Shown here: positions 25,342-41,143 of the stretch, one piece after another | Layout of the letters: each line of letters starts with the position of its first letter | How positions within the stretch are numbered: position 1 is the stretch's first letter | DNA from: Vespula vulgaris | Lineage: Eukaryota; Arthropoda; Insecta; Hymenoptera; Vespidae | Reading direction: 5' to 3' | DNA length: 64,000 nucleotides | NCBI RefSeq assembly: GCF_905475345.1 | Contig: NC_066587.1 | Location: 15,731,558 to 15,795,557 of the forward strand | The notes under the pieces: model-generated | Seen by the model: the letters and a program-made list of their open reading frames with translations, nothing else | Database searches by the model: none | What the model was told of the DNA's origin: nothing | Position numbers and translations under genes: made by a program

Positions 25342-27082
25342 CGTAATTAACAATGATTTTTCCACTTCTTGTTTACACTGTTCACACTCAGTGAGACGAT
25401 TATTTATATTTTTTGAGTAATATTACGATCGAAGATATTCGCGATCTAAGAATGTATTACTATTGACGAGGCCAACCAACGAACGAACGTCGTCGGCGAA
25501 CGTTAACGTACTGAGGTTCGACTGAAAGCACGAATATTCGTTTTAGCTCTTCTTATTAACCCTTCTGAACTAAAACGGGGAGGCTTAGGAGCGTTCGACC
25601 GATGTTGATTAGCACTCACGCCGCTCTCCCTACAGCTCGACGACGTTTTACAGTTTCTTTTTCTGTCTCCTTTCAGAAGGACTTTTGCTCTTTCGACTCT
25701 GAACTCGTTCGTTCCTTGCCCCTACCTTATGCATTCTGAACATCATTTTCTAACGCAAGATCATCAAAAAGATAATATTAAAATATCTTTGAAGAATCTT
25801 TTTAACTGTTAAATTCTTCATATTTCAATCTTTTTTTTCTTCCTTTTCTTTCAAAATTTTTATTGTTATCACGTAGATCCATGACACTCTTATTAATCGA
25901 AAACATTTTACGAAATAAACAAATATAATTAACACAATATATCATTTACTCTCTTATTATTTATTTGACGTATCTTAAAGATCGTTCGAATTTTCGATAT
26001 TTCCTATGACTGTATAATGATTCAAATGACATTATTGTATTTTCTACAGTTAGAAAAAAATAATAAGAAATGCCTCCACTGTATCAATGGTGACCCCTGT
26101 TACGGAGAAGGAACTGTTATAGGTTATCGACGTATTTATGTAAGATTTTAAGTTTCTTCGCATTCTACTACGAAATGAAGGAAGAAAGTTACAATATTTC
26201 AAACACGTTTCATTTACTCGAACTTAATCTCCCCTCCATTTTTTATTTTTTAAAGTTCATATATTATATAGAACGCGTCGTTGAATCTGAAATATTGTAT
26301 TTTATACTTTTTTTTTTAAATAATAATACAAACTTTGAAGTACAACGTTGGATAACACATTTTCGAGAATACCTGGAATATATAACTCGATTTTATGATC
26401 ACATTTTTGATATAATTCCACTTTGTTTTTAAGAATTTTTTCTATTTTTAGGAACAAATTAATGTGTAAATATTTTGTATATTTATTTATATATTGTGTG
26501 TGTGTGTATGTATGTGTGTCTGTAATCCTTAATAATTCTATCTTTATTAAGATAGAATTAACTTTTATTATTTCATTCTTAGTTCTATAGTATGTACGTA
26601 TATATATATATATACATATACATACACTTTTTTTTTATATTTTTATATATATCTAAGAATGAAATTATTATAAATTTTTAATATAGCTCAAATTATCAAT
26701 TGTCAATAATCAATTTGTAATACTGGAAACTGTTTTATCGACTGTCAGCAATACATATTACGAACTCGTATAAACGATGAACGTCAAATTGATAGGTCAT
26801 GATGGATTACAAAGTTTGGTGTTTTCGCTTAAGTTGGATTATGTTACTTTGACTTATAAAGAAAAATATATACAATTCTGTAAATTATGTAATATAAAAT
26901 TAGAAAATATAAATGTCATTTTATTTTTAATAGTAAAGTTAAATAATTAAAAAATAAATAATAAATGTTTATAAATAGTTATTCTTTAACATAAGGAATC
27001 TTAAATACATATACAAAATCTGTCATCTGATGCATCAAAAGATTTACAAAGTGTAATTAACAATTCAATAGATTAAAGCATT
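25342..27082. promoter_or_regulatory. Divergent intergenic region between TEP and TBK1
   Basis: About 1.7 kb separate the two start codons. Upstream of the TEP start (reading minus) an AATATAAATA element at 25410-25401 is a possible TATA box, though its spacing to any initiator is unclear. A less AT-rich patch at about 25480-25700 may be the TEP upstream region. The remainder is AT-rich, with short GT and TA runs near 26490-26520 and 26600-26620. The frame at 26175-26432 has no recognisable homology. Confidence 0.4.
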
Positions 27083-29545
27083 ATGTCCTTTCTACGAGGC
27101 TCTGCAAATTATGTTTGGTGCACAACCAGTGTATTAGGCAAAGGTGCAACTGGTGCAGTGTTTCAAGGAGTTAACAAAAACAATGGAGAGCCTGTTGCAG
27201 TAAAAACTTTTAATCAACTAAGTCATATGCGTCCACACGATGTACAGATGAGAGAATTTGAAGTATTAAAGAAAGTTAAACATGAAAATATTGTCAAACT
27301 GTTAGCCATAGAAGAAGAGCAAGATGGACGAGGAAAAGTAATTGTAATGGAACTTTGTACAGGAGGCAGCCTTTTTAATATTTTAGATGATCCAGAAAAT
27401 ACTTATGGTCTCGCTGAAAATGAGTTTCTATTAGTTTTAGAACATTTATCTGCTGGAATGAAACATTTACGCGATAATAATTTAGTACATCGTGATTTAA
27501 AGCCAGGTAGGATATTTAAAGTAGAAGATTTAAGAAAATTTATATTTTTATTATGTATATTCTTTTAATAGGTAATATTATGAAATTTATTGCTGACGAT
27601 GGTAGTACAATTTATAAACTTACTGATTTTGGAGCTGCACGAGAATTGCAAGAAGATCAACAATTTGTTTCTCTTTATGGTACTGAGGAATACTTACATC
27701 CAGATATGTATGAAAGAGCAGTTTTACGAAAACCTGTTGGCAAAACTTTTGGAGCAACAGTTGACCTTTGGTCCATAGGAGTAACTCTGTATCATGTAGC
27801 TACAGGAAATCTACCATTTAGACCATTTGGTGGGCGTAGAAATAAAGAGACAATGTTTTATATAACAACAAAAAAAGCTTCTGGAGTTATATCTGGTATG
27901 CAAACTTCAGAAAATGGTCCTATAGAATGGAGTAGAGATCTACCACAAAATTGTCAATTAAGTGATGGTTTAAAGAAAATAGTAACTCCTCTATTAGCTG
28001 GCTTATTGGAAGTTGATCCACAGAGAATATGGAGTTTTGATAGATTTTTCACAGAAGTTACAGATACTCTATGTAGAAAACCCATTCATATATTTAATGT
28101 ACATAGAGCTAGCTTAATAAAAGTATTTTTACACCCTGAAGAAAAATTTGTAGCACTTCAGGCTTACATTCAAGATCAAACAGAAATTCCACCACATGCT
28201 CAAATACTTTTATTTGGGGAAATGCCCCTTACTAATCTTGTTGAGGAATATACACCTGGAAAAGGTTATCCAAACATGGATGCTGATAAACCTGTTATGT
28301 TATTTTCTAAAGAAAACAATAATGTTATTTTACCAATAGAAAGTGAATTACCTAAATTTCCAGTGTTTGCAAATCTGGTTTCTGTAGAAAATGATGCTAG
28401 TCAAGCAAAAGTAGCATGTTCAGTTGGACATGTTTGTAAACGCAGAATTGATAAATTATCATTATGCAGTAAATTAATGCAAAATGCAATAGAAGCTTTC
28501 AGTGGACTTTTAGCTACTGAACTTACGAAAGTATTAGGCAAGTGTCAACATTTGAAAGAGTTTACGAAAGCAACAGAAGTCACTTCAATAGCCATAGAAA
28601 GAAGTGAAAACTTCACAAGACAAGTACTTAAAAAATATGCTAATCAAATTAGTTTTGAGCCTAAGAATTGGAAAAAGGAATTAGATTTAAAGAGTAAAGA
28701 ATTATTAACTGAACTAGTACCTGCAGTTGCACAACTTCACCAAAGGTGAAAAAATAATGATGAACAAAATGAAAAAAAAATTATTAAATTTATATTACTG
28801 CATTATATTATATTGATATTTATGTATATCCTTTAGGTATATACAAGGAGGTAGTTTACGTGGAGAATGGGAAAACAGTACACGTGGACTATGGTGTCCA
28901 TGGAGTGCAAAAGCAAGTCAGCGTGCTGCTACTTTGGTTGATCGTTTAAGGGATGGATGGCAACACTTACTAAGAGATAGAGCTACACGTAGTCTGACTT
29001 ACAATGATGAACAATTTCACGTTTTAGAACGTATAAAGGTATTAAATGTACTTAATATAATATAATATTTAAAGTAAAACAAAATAATTATTACTCTATA
29101 TCTTGTATAGGTAATGGAAACAGGTCGTAGAATAAAATTACTTCTTGAAACAGAATGTATACCAGCAATGACTCAACGATCTGAATGTGTTGCTGATTGG
29201 TATAAAATGGCACAGACTGTATTTCTGCAAGCTCAAATTTTAGATAAAGATGTAGGTAATTATGAACTTACCCTGGAGTCTTACTCTTATAGGCTTTCTC
29301 AAGAAAGCAAAGAAAGACATGATAGTCTTTTACATTTGTTGGATGAACTTCCTGGGATATGTAAAACAAATGAAAAAGCAAATACACCTGCTGAAGAAAG
29401 TACAAAAAAATGGAAAAAAATTTGTGATATGCAAGAACAAATAACCGTAATTCTCTATGATAATGGACGTTTAATAGATCAACTTGATCATTTATCGACG
29501 ATGGATACATTAGATGATGCAGAAGACTCTGAATATGAACTTTAA
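27083..29545 (+). CDS. TBK1: Serine/threonine kinase TBK1 / IKK-epsilon
   Basis: Exons 27083-27506, 27572-28745, 28837-29038 and 29111-29545 join to 744 residues, close to the 729 of human TBK1. The kinase domain has the glycine loop GKGATGAVFQG, catalytic Lys at about residue 41 (VAVKTF), HRDLKPGN, TDFGAA and the activation loop FVSLYGTEEYLHPD, whose Ser175 matches human Ser172. Next comes the ubiquitin-like domain (about 310-390, starting IHIFNVHRASLIKVFL) and a helical scaffold-dimerisation region to the end. In animals TBK1 phosphorylates IRF-type factors and autophagy receptors such as optineurin; in flies the orthologue ik2 acts on actin and polarity. It is divergent from the TEP gene and convergent with VAC14. 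A candidate substrate/adaptor, the NEMO/optineurin-like gene, lies 14 kb downstream. Confidence 0.96.
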
Positions 29546-30080
29546 AATTATATTAATTTAGAAACTACGTACAATAATTTTTACCTCTAAACTTTTTTGT
29601 GATTATTTCATAAAAATTAATGTTAAGATTATTTCTTAAATTGTAAATTATTTCTTTTATACAATATGAGAAATATTCAATATGTAAAGTATTTAAAAAA
29701 ACAACACGAACTTGTTTAAAATGTTAAAAACATGTTTGTTAGTCTATAAAAATATTACACAGTGTTATGAAAAAAAAGACTGAATATATTTAATATCAAA
29801 TATAAAATAGTAAGCAGTAAATAATTTAACATAGGTTCAGTAAAAGTACGATTTACATATTCCACGTACATTTTATATATGAATTATTTATTTTCAACTT
29901 AAATTAATTAAAATTAGTATATATAATAATATATAATATAATAATACAATTGAAATGAATCTAAAAAGTGATTTTTTTACATCAATACATATGTTCAATA
30001 AAAAAATTAACAGAGATTTATATACACATTAAAAATTAACAATTAAATGTATTCTACATTCTATCATTCTAATTATAATT
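29546..30080. other. Convergent 3' region of TBK1 and VAC14
   Basis: An AT-rich 535-base interval between two convergent stop codons. It must contain both 3' UTR ends; no coding or repeat structure of note was seen. Confidence 0.5.
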
Positions 30081-32746
30081 TTATACATCAACTTGATTTG
30101 TATTTCTTTCAACTAGTGAAGTTAATCTTTGTTTATGTTTATGTTCTTTGTGTTTATCTTGGACAGCATGAAAATGATATAGTAGCTCAATAAAGTTCAA
30201 TTGTTGCTTATTGGATGCTTTACTGTTTTTAAGACTCAATGGTTTTGTTGCTGGAGGAATTGCAGACAGTCGTCGCTGTAAAGTTGCGTATGCTTCACTT
30301 TGAGGAAGTATCATTAGCAAACCATATAATACATAAATTAAATCAATATTGTCCTCTCTATTTAGTAGCTGCAAACGTAAATCTTAAAAAAAAATAGATT
30401 ATATACATTATTATTTTAAATATATATTAAACTCGTTTAAATTGAAGAAATTTAAATTTACTCACATGTAAATATAGGTGATTCAATAAGTTGTACTAAT
30501 TTGTCTATTTCTGTCAAAAATTCAACAGTAACTTCGATATTTTCACTATATGATATAAAATTAAGAAAAATATTATTATGTATGTGAACAATATAAACTA
30601 TATATACTGAATATATAAAGAAGGATACAATGACTTGATAATGTTAAGTGCATGGGGATAAAGTTGTGATAGAAGACATAAAGCTACAGTTGCAACTGGA
30701 TTATGACACCAAGATTCATAAAGACATTGGAATAAATCGCAACTTTCCTAAATACAACATTGTATTAATCATAGATCATTATTAGAAACCAAATATACTT
30801 AATTAAAATATTTATTCTATTTTCATACTCACTGAAGAATCCAAATCCTTTAATTTATTTCTTAAATCAAATAATTCAGAACTTGTTAGCAAAATGATAT
30901 TTAAAGTTTGTATCATAGTACATGCAAAACTTAAATTTTCTTCATACAACAATATTTTTGCTAATGTTTTATATATATCTTCAGCACTAAGTAATACACA
31001 CAATTCTCTTATGATGAAAGCACCTCTTTCTTCTAATAAATGTCTATCAGTTGAAAATAGTCTTAATAAATTTACAATAAACTTTGTAAAATATTTATTT
31101 TGCACTTCATTACGATAATCGACTGTAATTGCTTCTGGAGATTTTGAACTAATTATTTCGGCCATTACAACTAAAGTTTGTTGTACTACATCATCTGAAT
31201 TATCACTTAAAGATCTCATTAAAATTGGAAATAATACTTCTATGTGATCAAACATTTTATGTGGAATATTTGTAAACAAATGATGAAGCCATTTTAAAAC
31301 AGCAACTTTAGTTTGGACAGACATATACATTAAATGTTTGATGAGAACTTCTACCAAACTAGACAGATCTAGACTTTCAGCCAAAGAACAACTTTGACTA
31401 CTATCTGAAAAGAAAATATTTTTAAAAAAATTTCGTTATTGGTTGTGTATATATATGTATATACATATATATGAAAAATATTTTCATAGTGTAATTATTA
31501 ACAAAAGTTATGTTTTTGTGAATGATACCTTTTGCTTCCTTAGTAGAATTAATATTACTTTCATTTATCAAAACTTTATTTGAAACATCTGAATTTTCCA
31601 TTATTATTAATTTCATTAAATTTGCATTAACTTGAGTTGCAGTTTCTTTAATATTTTTTCTTGTATCTCCATCATATGCTAAGCATGGTAACACTGCAAC
31701 AAGTATTCCAGACATGTATGGTAACATAACTGGACCAGAAAGTTGTACAAATTCTTTAATCCAAGTTATTGCTGTTAACTGCAGTAGTTCATCAGTACTT
31801 TGAGCATGAGTAATTAAAATATTAATCATTCCTGAGAAGTCTACTCCTGCTGGATTCGATTTTATACTACGTAAAAATTCACCAAGAACTATATCTGTTG
31901 TCCTTTTAATTTCTGGTGTCGGATCCTCTAAAATTCTAAATAATCCATCAAGTATTTCAGGTAAAAATGTAATAAAATCCATATTGGGTACAGCATCTAA
32001 GACAGATACCCATGCTATAACAAATTGTCTACCAAACGTATTTTTAGTATAAATACGTTCTCTTAACTGTGGCATAAAACCAACTAAATCAAACAGACCA
32101 CTTTCTGTTACAATATCCTAAAATAAAATGTATATATAAAATTTATGTAATTATAAGAAACTAGATACATTATATGTAAAAAATATATTATTACCTTCAT
32201 AAGCCTATCAAGTAATTCTGTAGCAGTTTTTATATTTTGTTCCGAATCGCATGCTAATTTACTTAAAGCTGCAAAAATATCTGTGAACTGAGGTAATACA
32301 GCACCCCTAGCTACTTTAACTACATTATAAAGGCTCTCACAAGCGTAATACCTAACTCTTAAATCAGAATCAGAAAAGCATGCTATTATTGGATGTATTA
32401 AATCTTCAATATATTGCCCAGTATCTTTTCCTAAACCAACAGCTATAGCTGCTAGACCAATTAAACCCCCTTTTCTTGTATGCGGATTTTGCGAAGTTGC
32501 AAAATCTTGACCAAGCACTTTTAATAATCTTTTAATTTGAACGGTGTTATTGTGAGTAGCAAATTCCTTGACCATTCTAAAAATCATTTAAACGGTCATT
32601 AGCATATGGGTATAACAAATTATACAGTAAATATAACCTCACTTTTCTATTTCCAAAGCAGCTGCTTTTCGTTTTTCATAAATTTTGTCATTTAACGAAC
32701 GAACACACGCTGCACTTAATGGTGCATAATCTCGTTCTGACATCAT
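30081..32746 (-). CDS. VAC14: VAC14, scaffold of the PIKfyve/FIG4 lipid kinase complex
   Basis: Seven exons (32746-32643, 32576-32195, 32117-31529, 31404-30833, 30747-30629, 30545-30466, 30382-30081) join to 715 residues. VAC14 is a HEAT-repeat scaffold holding PIKfyve and FIG4 on endolysosomes for PI(3,5)P2 production. Family blocks: the start [20 protein letters not shown], the [20 protein letters not shown] block, [20 protein letters not shown], the [17 protein letters not shown] block and, near the C-terminus, [20 protein letters not shown] leading into YLRLQLL. Two ATGs in tandem (32746 and 32743) can both serve; the first gives Met-Met. The tail after the last helix is Lys/His-rich and variable. 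Somewhat shorter than the human protein (782), within family range. Confidence 0.95.
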
Positions 32747-34610
32747 TTCCCAATATTTATTAGTATATCAAATATAACATTAAAATTCATAAAAATCTAT
32801 AATCATTTAACCAAGGGCGGTTTCTATGATAGAAGATTCAATCTTCTTTGTCGACAAGTGCCTTGAGGTTATCACTAGTTATATCGGCGATATTGGTGAT
32901 ACAATGGTATATAATGAACGTAATCCGATTACAATAAACTTTCTCTTTTTGGGAATTAATGGCTACAATATTTAATTTACTGTCTAAATAACATACTTTT
33001 AATTTCACAAAGTTAATGAAGTACAACAATAAAAAAAACTTTTCGTTCGAAAAACAAAAGAAAAAGAAAAGAAAAATAAATGACTAAAAAACAGGACTTG
33101 TCCAAAGGGGAGTAAATGTCAACACTAATTTATGATGCACTTCCAAATCGTATTTGCTATTAATTATTAATGAAGCATAAACGAGATTTAAGTCTTCTTA
33201 TTATAGTCATTAAAAATATTACTTCATATAATATGTAATTGAAAATATTAACAAATTTTTATTTTACTCAGATAATGATAAAACCAATTATTAAGGCTAT
33301 TATCACTTTTCGCTCGAACCGTGTGTTGATCTCAGCGACGAATATGGACGAAATATAAACTACAAATGCAACAAGAAAACATTGTCCCTACTATCTGCCT
33401 ATGATATCGGTATATATACTCATTGTATATTACTGATAAACAAGATCTCATTTTAAAGACAAAGATTTAAGCTTCTTCAAATTTTTGGAAAATTTTTATA
33501 TATAAATTATTCTCGAGAAAATGGTATTTTTTGATACATACATACTCACACACTCACGTTTAAATTACATCTAAAAATTCGACAAAATCATCTCATTTAA
33601 ATCTTCACCTTTAATATAAGATTTTGCTCATCAAAATGGATAACGAATTACGTCTGGATTATTAATGTAAACTATTATAAAACAAAGGGTAATGAATAGA
33701 TTTAATTATAAAACTTTTTAATAAGTATCCATATATTCACTTGAATATCGCGCGTTACGCTTCTTAATACTTTGCATTTTACAGTGCTACCAAATCAATA
33801 AACTAACTCTAACTTTGTTTAATGATAATTCAAAATTATTATTTTCTCAAATTAATAAAATGGACAATAAATATTTATTATTTTTATTACTTTATAAATT
33901 ATAAAATTTCTCTGTTAATATGTTATTTAATATAAAAATTATTTTCTTTATTAGTGTTGTAATTGGTTTATATAGTAGCCTTACTTTTTTGATTGGTTGC
34001 GTATAAGAATTCCAAGCAGAATGTCAATTACATGCAATCTATGAACGACACTGTATATATGTAGTCACATTAGAAATTGGTTGAAAAGTATGGCATACAG
34101 TGGCAACCATTTTTTCTAAAGTTGCTATTCCAATATAATTTACCTGCTTTGCTCTTCCACATACAAAATATCGGTATACAGCTTGTATAGTAGTGTAAAA
34201 AACACACATACATAAAAAAACAACTGAAATATCTCAACGAGTTATATCGTAATTGAGTGTAACATCTGAACATGTTCATACTAAACATGTCCGTGACATT
34301 TCTGTGTTGTATGAATTCATATGGAAAATATTTTATAACGAAGTAATTTTCTTATAAATAAGTGTCAAACTTATTAACAAAATTGTTAATTATCTTCGAA
34401 GATATATATATTCGATATTTAGACTTTCTTTGAATTCGTACATTGGTATCATTCGTTAAATTATATGACTCTGAATCACTAAGTTGTGTGTAATTTTCTG
34501 CTATGCATGATTTTATGTGACGCTCTAAGTGATACTCTTTGCAATGTATTACAATTAAATAGTAATTAAGATTACTCGTTGGTACAATAGTACAATTATA
34601 ATAAAAAACA
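32747..34610. promoter_or_regulatory. Divergent intergenic region between VAC14 and CRK
   Basis: About 1.9 kb of AT-rich sequence between two divergent starts. Promoters of both genes must lie here. A small patch near 33310-33350 (CGCTCGAACCGTG...) is less AT-rich. The open frames at 32838-33029 and 34070-34288 show no homology I recognise. Confidence 0.4.
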
Positions 34611-35855
34611 ATGGCTGGTACCTTTGATCAATATGATAAATCCAGGTATGTCTAAGATCCCAACATTTTTCCTAACTTAAAATAAATGTTTGATTTTTGA
34701 AGTCTATATAACCACAAAATGTATAATTAATAAAATATATTAAAAACATAAAAATATATAAAAAATATATTAAATGATAATTTTTTGATTGAAAAATAAT
34801 TTAAATGCAATGAGTTCGTTATGATTATTGTCATTGTCATAAAAATGTGATAATGTTAATAATCAAATAGATGTTTATTGCGTTAAATAATACGTTGATA
34901 ACAATTTATTACTTCTTTTTTGTAGTTGGTACTTTGGCGCTATGTCACGCCAAGATGCTTCTGATTTATTAATGGGAGAAAAAGAAGGTGGTGTTTTTTT
35001 AGTACGTGATAGTACGTCTATTCATGGAGACTTTGTCCTTTGCGTTCGAGAAGATAGTAAAGTTAGTCATTATATAATTAATAAAATACCACAAGGTGAT
35101 CAAATATGTTATCGAATTGGTGATCAAATGTTTCCTGATATTCCACATCTTTTGGCATTTTACAAACTTCATTACCTTGATACGACACCGTTGATTAGAC
35201 CTGCACCGAAAAAAACTCAAAAAGTAATTGCAAAATATGATTTTGAGGGTAATGATCCAGATGATTTGCCATTTAGAAAAGGTACATTAATTTTTAAGTT
35301 CCTTATTTAACTTTGTTGTTAAATCATAAATAAGAAATATAACATATTGTTTTTGTAATATTTTGTAATATTATAGGAGAAATTCTTACTGTGATCTCAA
35401 AAGATGAAGAGCAGTGGTGGACAGCTAGGAACAGTGTAGGTCAAACTGGATCTGTTCCAGTTCCTTATGTGCAAAAGTATGAAGAGGACAGTCATGCTAG
35501 TATTGAAAATAATACACGATTGGAAACAGGTGGCAATACTTCTGCATCTAATTCTAATTCAATTCCTCCTTCTTTATCACATGTATCTCATCCAGAAACA
35601 GGATCAGGTACTGCTACACGTAGATCAAATATTCAGAGAACGTTACCTGCTTTTGCAAAAGTGAAACAAGCAAGAGTACCAAATGCATATGATAAAACAG
35701 CTTTAAAATTAGAAGTAGGTGACATGATAAAGGTAACAAAAACAAATATAAATGGCCAATGGGAAGGTGAATTACATGGCAAAGTAGGTCATTTTCCATT
35801 TACACATGTAGAATTTGTAGATAATGAAACTGGTGAAGACAATCAAGAGATTTAA
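34611..35855 (+). CDS. Crk: CRK adaptor (SH2-SH3-SH3)
   Basis: Exons 34611-34645, 34926-35281 and 35377-35855 give 289 residues. CRK couples phosphotyrosine proteins to DOCK and C3G exchange factors at the membrane. The SH2 domain starts at WYFGAMSRQDA with the phosphate-binding FLVRDS; the N-terminal SH3 has AKYDFEGNDPDDLPFRKG, EQWWTARN and PVPYVQKY; the C-terminal SH3 has NAYDKTALKLEVGDMI and the QWEGELHGKVGHFPFTHVEF block. The linker between the two SH3 domains is Ser/Asn-rich and has no tyrosine, so the YxxP autoinhibitory site of vertebrate CRK is absent. The first exon only carries MAGTFDQYDKS. The gene is convergent with AMPK alpha, with a long 3' interval. Confidence 0.96.
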
Positions 35856-36009
35856 CAGAAATCTTCCAAAAATAATGTACAGCATGTGTGATCAATCAAG
35901 AACATTTTATCACCTCAGTTTACTAGTATTGCAGCTATTTTATGTACCAATACAGAGATTTACACATCTATGATCATAAAAACAACATTGATTTTTTTTA
36001 AGTCAAAAA

Positions 36010-36056
36010 CGTGTGTGTGTGTGCGTGTGTGCGCGCGTGTGTGCGTGTGTGCGTGT
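36010..36056. repeat. (GT)n tract with GC interruptions in CRK 3' region
   Basis: Alternating purine-pyrimidine GTGT/GCGC run of about 47 bases, a potential Z-DNA former, about 155 bases after the CRK stop. Confidence 0.9.
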
Positions 36057-37022
36057 ATATTTGTAAGAGAAAAAAAATGGAATCAGAGAGAATAAAACAC
36101 ACATAAAACAATTTATCAATTGATAAAAATTAAACTTATATATGCTTCATATCTGTGTAAATGGACATGCTTTCTATTAAATTAAAACTTTCATCTTTCA
36201 AAGTTAGTTTGTAGAATGTAAGTTCATTGAAGCACAAAAAGAAATATCATTTAAACTCAATACATGAAAACAATATCATGTATACATAGATATTTACACA
36301 TACATACATTTACATGTGCTCTTAACAGATATTCAAGTAATAGCCTGATGCTGGCCTGTAATAAATAAAAAAAATTGTTTATATAAGTTATGGAAAGAGT
36401 TTACAGTAAGATTATATCTACTGTTGGGTAAAAAGCAGCTTACATATTAAATTCATAATTAAAGTATATTATTGAATCATATTATATTGTTTTTTAGACT
36501 GGTTTATATGAAATAAAATGTATCTATATTACTAAGTTATATTTCTCTTATGCTAATATCTAAGTTTTTCCATGAATGATTACATTTAATGTATAGAAGT
36601 ATTTTCTAGTCCTTTGATGACTATTGTAGAGCTATTTTGCAGAAATATTTTATTTTATTAAATGCTATCAATATGAATCATAATCAAATATTTAAACAAA
36701 ATTGATATGTATAGTATAAAATGAACTTTTGACAAAATCTTTGGAAATTAATATCAGCATTATAAGATTTTTTCTTGTGGTATTTAAAAAAATGTTAAAA
36801 AGAACGGAATTTATGTATAGACAATATTATGTATAGATAATAGAAGATTTTTTATTATACACTTTATGCGCTCAATTGTTTATTTGTAAAAGTTTATTTA
36901 GAGGCATCCAAAATATCTTTGTGTTGGTACATGCATTGTACACTGCTTACTGTTAGTCGTAGATCGCGTTCTCAAAAAATGATACACTAATAAAAAATGT
37001 ATTTAATGATGGAAACATGAAT

Positions 37023-37025
<3 letters not shown>

Positions 37026-37078
<53 letters not shown>
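37026..37078. repeat. (TA)n microsatellite
   Basis: About 26 consecutive TA units in the CRK-AMPK convergent interval. Confidence 0.95.
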
Positions 37079-37080
<2 letters not shown>

Positions 37081-38033
37081 CTTTCATATGTGAATTTATG
37101 TGGGTCTTTATGTTATTACTGTAATATTTGCTTTTGATATATCTCGAAACTTAAAAGTTCCTAGTTATAAAAAATATGATTTATTTTTAAAGGTCGTAAC
37201 AATTTATACTGTAAAATATGCACAACATATTATATAAAATTTTTTTTCTTAGAAGCATTTGATATTTCCATCATCATACAATAAGTGAACATGTTCTTCC
37301 TAAAAACATTTACAGTATTAAAAAATAAATAATATTTCAAATATAATACATCAACACGCGAAATTTATGTGTAGATCTTGAACACATAAAAAAAATTCGA
37401 TTTGATGATATTGTATTTATCGTATCTCAAAAGAGCATTTCTAATAGAATTCTACTTTACGTATCATTATACTATAGACAAAATTTTTATTTCGAATTAA
37501 ATAAAATTTTCACCCATTTTGCTGTAAGTAGGAAAAAAAAAGAGGATGCGAAACGAAATTCCTGTGGTATTATTCACACAACTACCGCCTAAAATGCGGA
37601 AATTACTGTTACCGAGAAATATGCGTTTATATATGGTATGAATGGGCGTATGAATGCGTCAACATAGACTCTACAGCTGGATACTGAGGAGCCTCGCTTA
37701 ATATTAATATAATTTCAAATAATCTACTATAACATATACTAATTGTATAAATATATATATATATATTTTACATCAATTTAGTTTAATTAAGTATTAAGAA
37801 TTAGTAAATAAATCAGGACGCACTGAGCACTTTTTTCAGGCAGCATCATGATCATAAAAATATAAATGTATAAATCGAAATAAGTAGAATGTGCCATTGT
37901 GTACAAATTTTATTTTTAATCATCATAATTTTAATATAACACGGTGCTTAACGTGTACTTTTGTTTTAAGTTATTATATATACATATATACATGTTAACA
38001 TTTACGTTTTTAAACACCTTTGTGTATCCAAAA

Positions 38034-38040
<7 letters not shown>

Positions 38041-38083
<43 letters not shown>

Positions 38084-38093
38084 TAGATTATAT
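38041..38093. repeat. (TA)n-rich microsatellite
   Basis: TA units with short ACA interruptions in the AMPK alpha 3' region. Confidence 0.9.
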
Positions 38094-38485
38094 AATTTTA
38101 CAATTTGAAAGATTTTTCATAGAGTTTTTCTGTTTTTTTAAGATTATCTCATATTGCATTATCAATTACAGTAAGAAATTTATGCAAAACTTCATTTATA
38201 AACGACGATCTATATCTAGTAACCGATGACCTAGATAAAACAATTGAAATACGATAAGATATAATGTATATTTTTCTAAACGTACACAAACATTTAATTT
38301 TTGTTCATAATAAATTAATTTTTCATTAGCAAACGAATGTACTGATAGATTAATGCTGTATGAGGTAGGTAAGTAATAGCGCAATAACATAAAATTTATA
38401 ATGTATTATTCCATCATTGCATATATCAATAAATGACAGTTACATCAGACAATAAAATTCCTTTTTTTAAATCATCATATTTATA

Positions 38486-38526
38486 TTAAATTAAATTAAA
38501 TTAAATTAAATTAAGTTAAATTAAAT
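38486..38526. repeat. (AAATT)n pentanucleotide tandem repeat
   Basis: Eight AAATT-type units, the seventh changed to AAGTT, near the 3' end of the AMPK alpha gene. Confidence 0.9.
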
Positions 38527-38905
38527 GTTATGAATTTCGTATTGATTATAATTAAAAATTAATCGATATTTGATTATTTCATTTTAAAAGTACTCGATTG
38601 TCAATAACATAATAACTTTGTTTCAAATCCTATAACAATAAAATTTTCATATTTACACTATTACGAAACTATATAAAAATATCATCATTAATCAAATATA
38701 ATATTAAACTAAAGAAAATTTGATGATCTCTCACAAAGATTTGAAAATACTGATATATATAATAGAATAAAGAGACTATTCATTTCTCACTATACATATG
38801 TATCTCGTTCAGAAATTTCATAATTTTATGATAATTTTTTAGCAGTTACAGAAGATATTTTACCAATATTTAAAATAATGTAAAATATATGTAACAGAAG
38901 TCAGT

Positions 38906-41143
<2,238 letters not shown>

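Larger units (their letters stand above)
35856..38905. other. Long convergent 3' region of CRK and AMPK alpha
   Basis: Three kilobases of AT-rich sequence between convergent stop codons, probably long 3' UTRs. It contains a GT/GC tract at 36010-36056, TA tracts at 37026-37078 and 38041-38093, and an AAATT tandem at 38486-38526. No coding region or RNA gene was recognised. Confidence 0.5.

Noticed and set aside
26175..26432. 85-codon frame between TEP and TBK1
   Set aside because: AT-rich, no recognisable domain, no splice or conservation evidence visible here.
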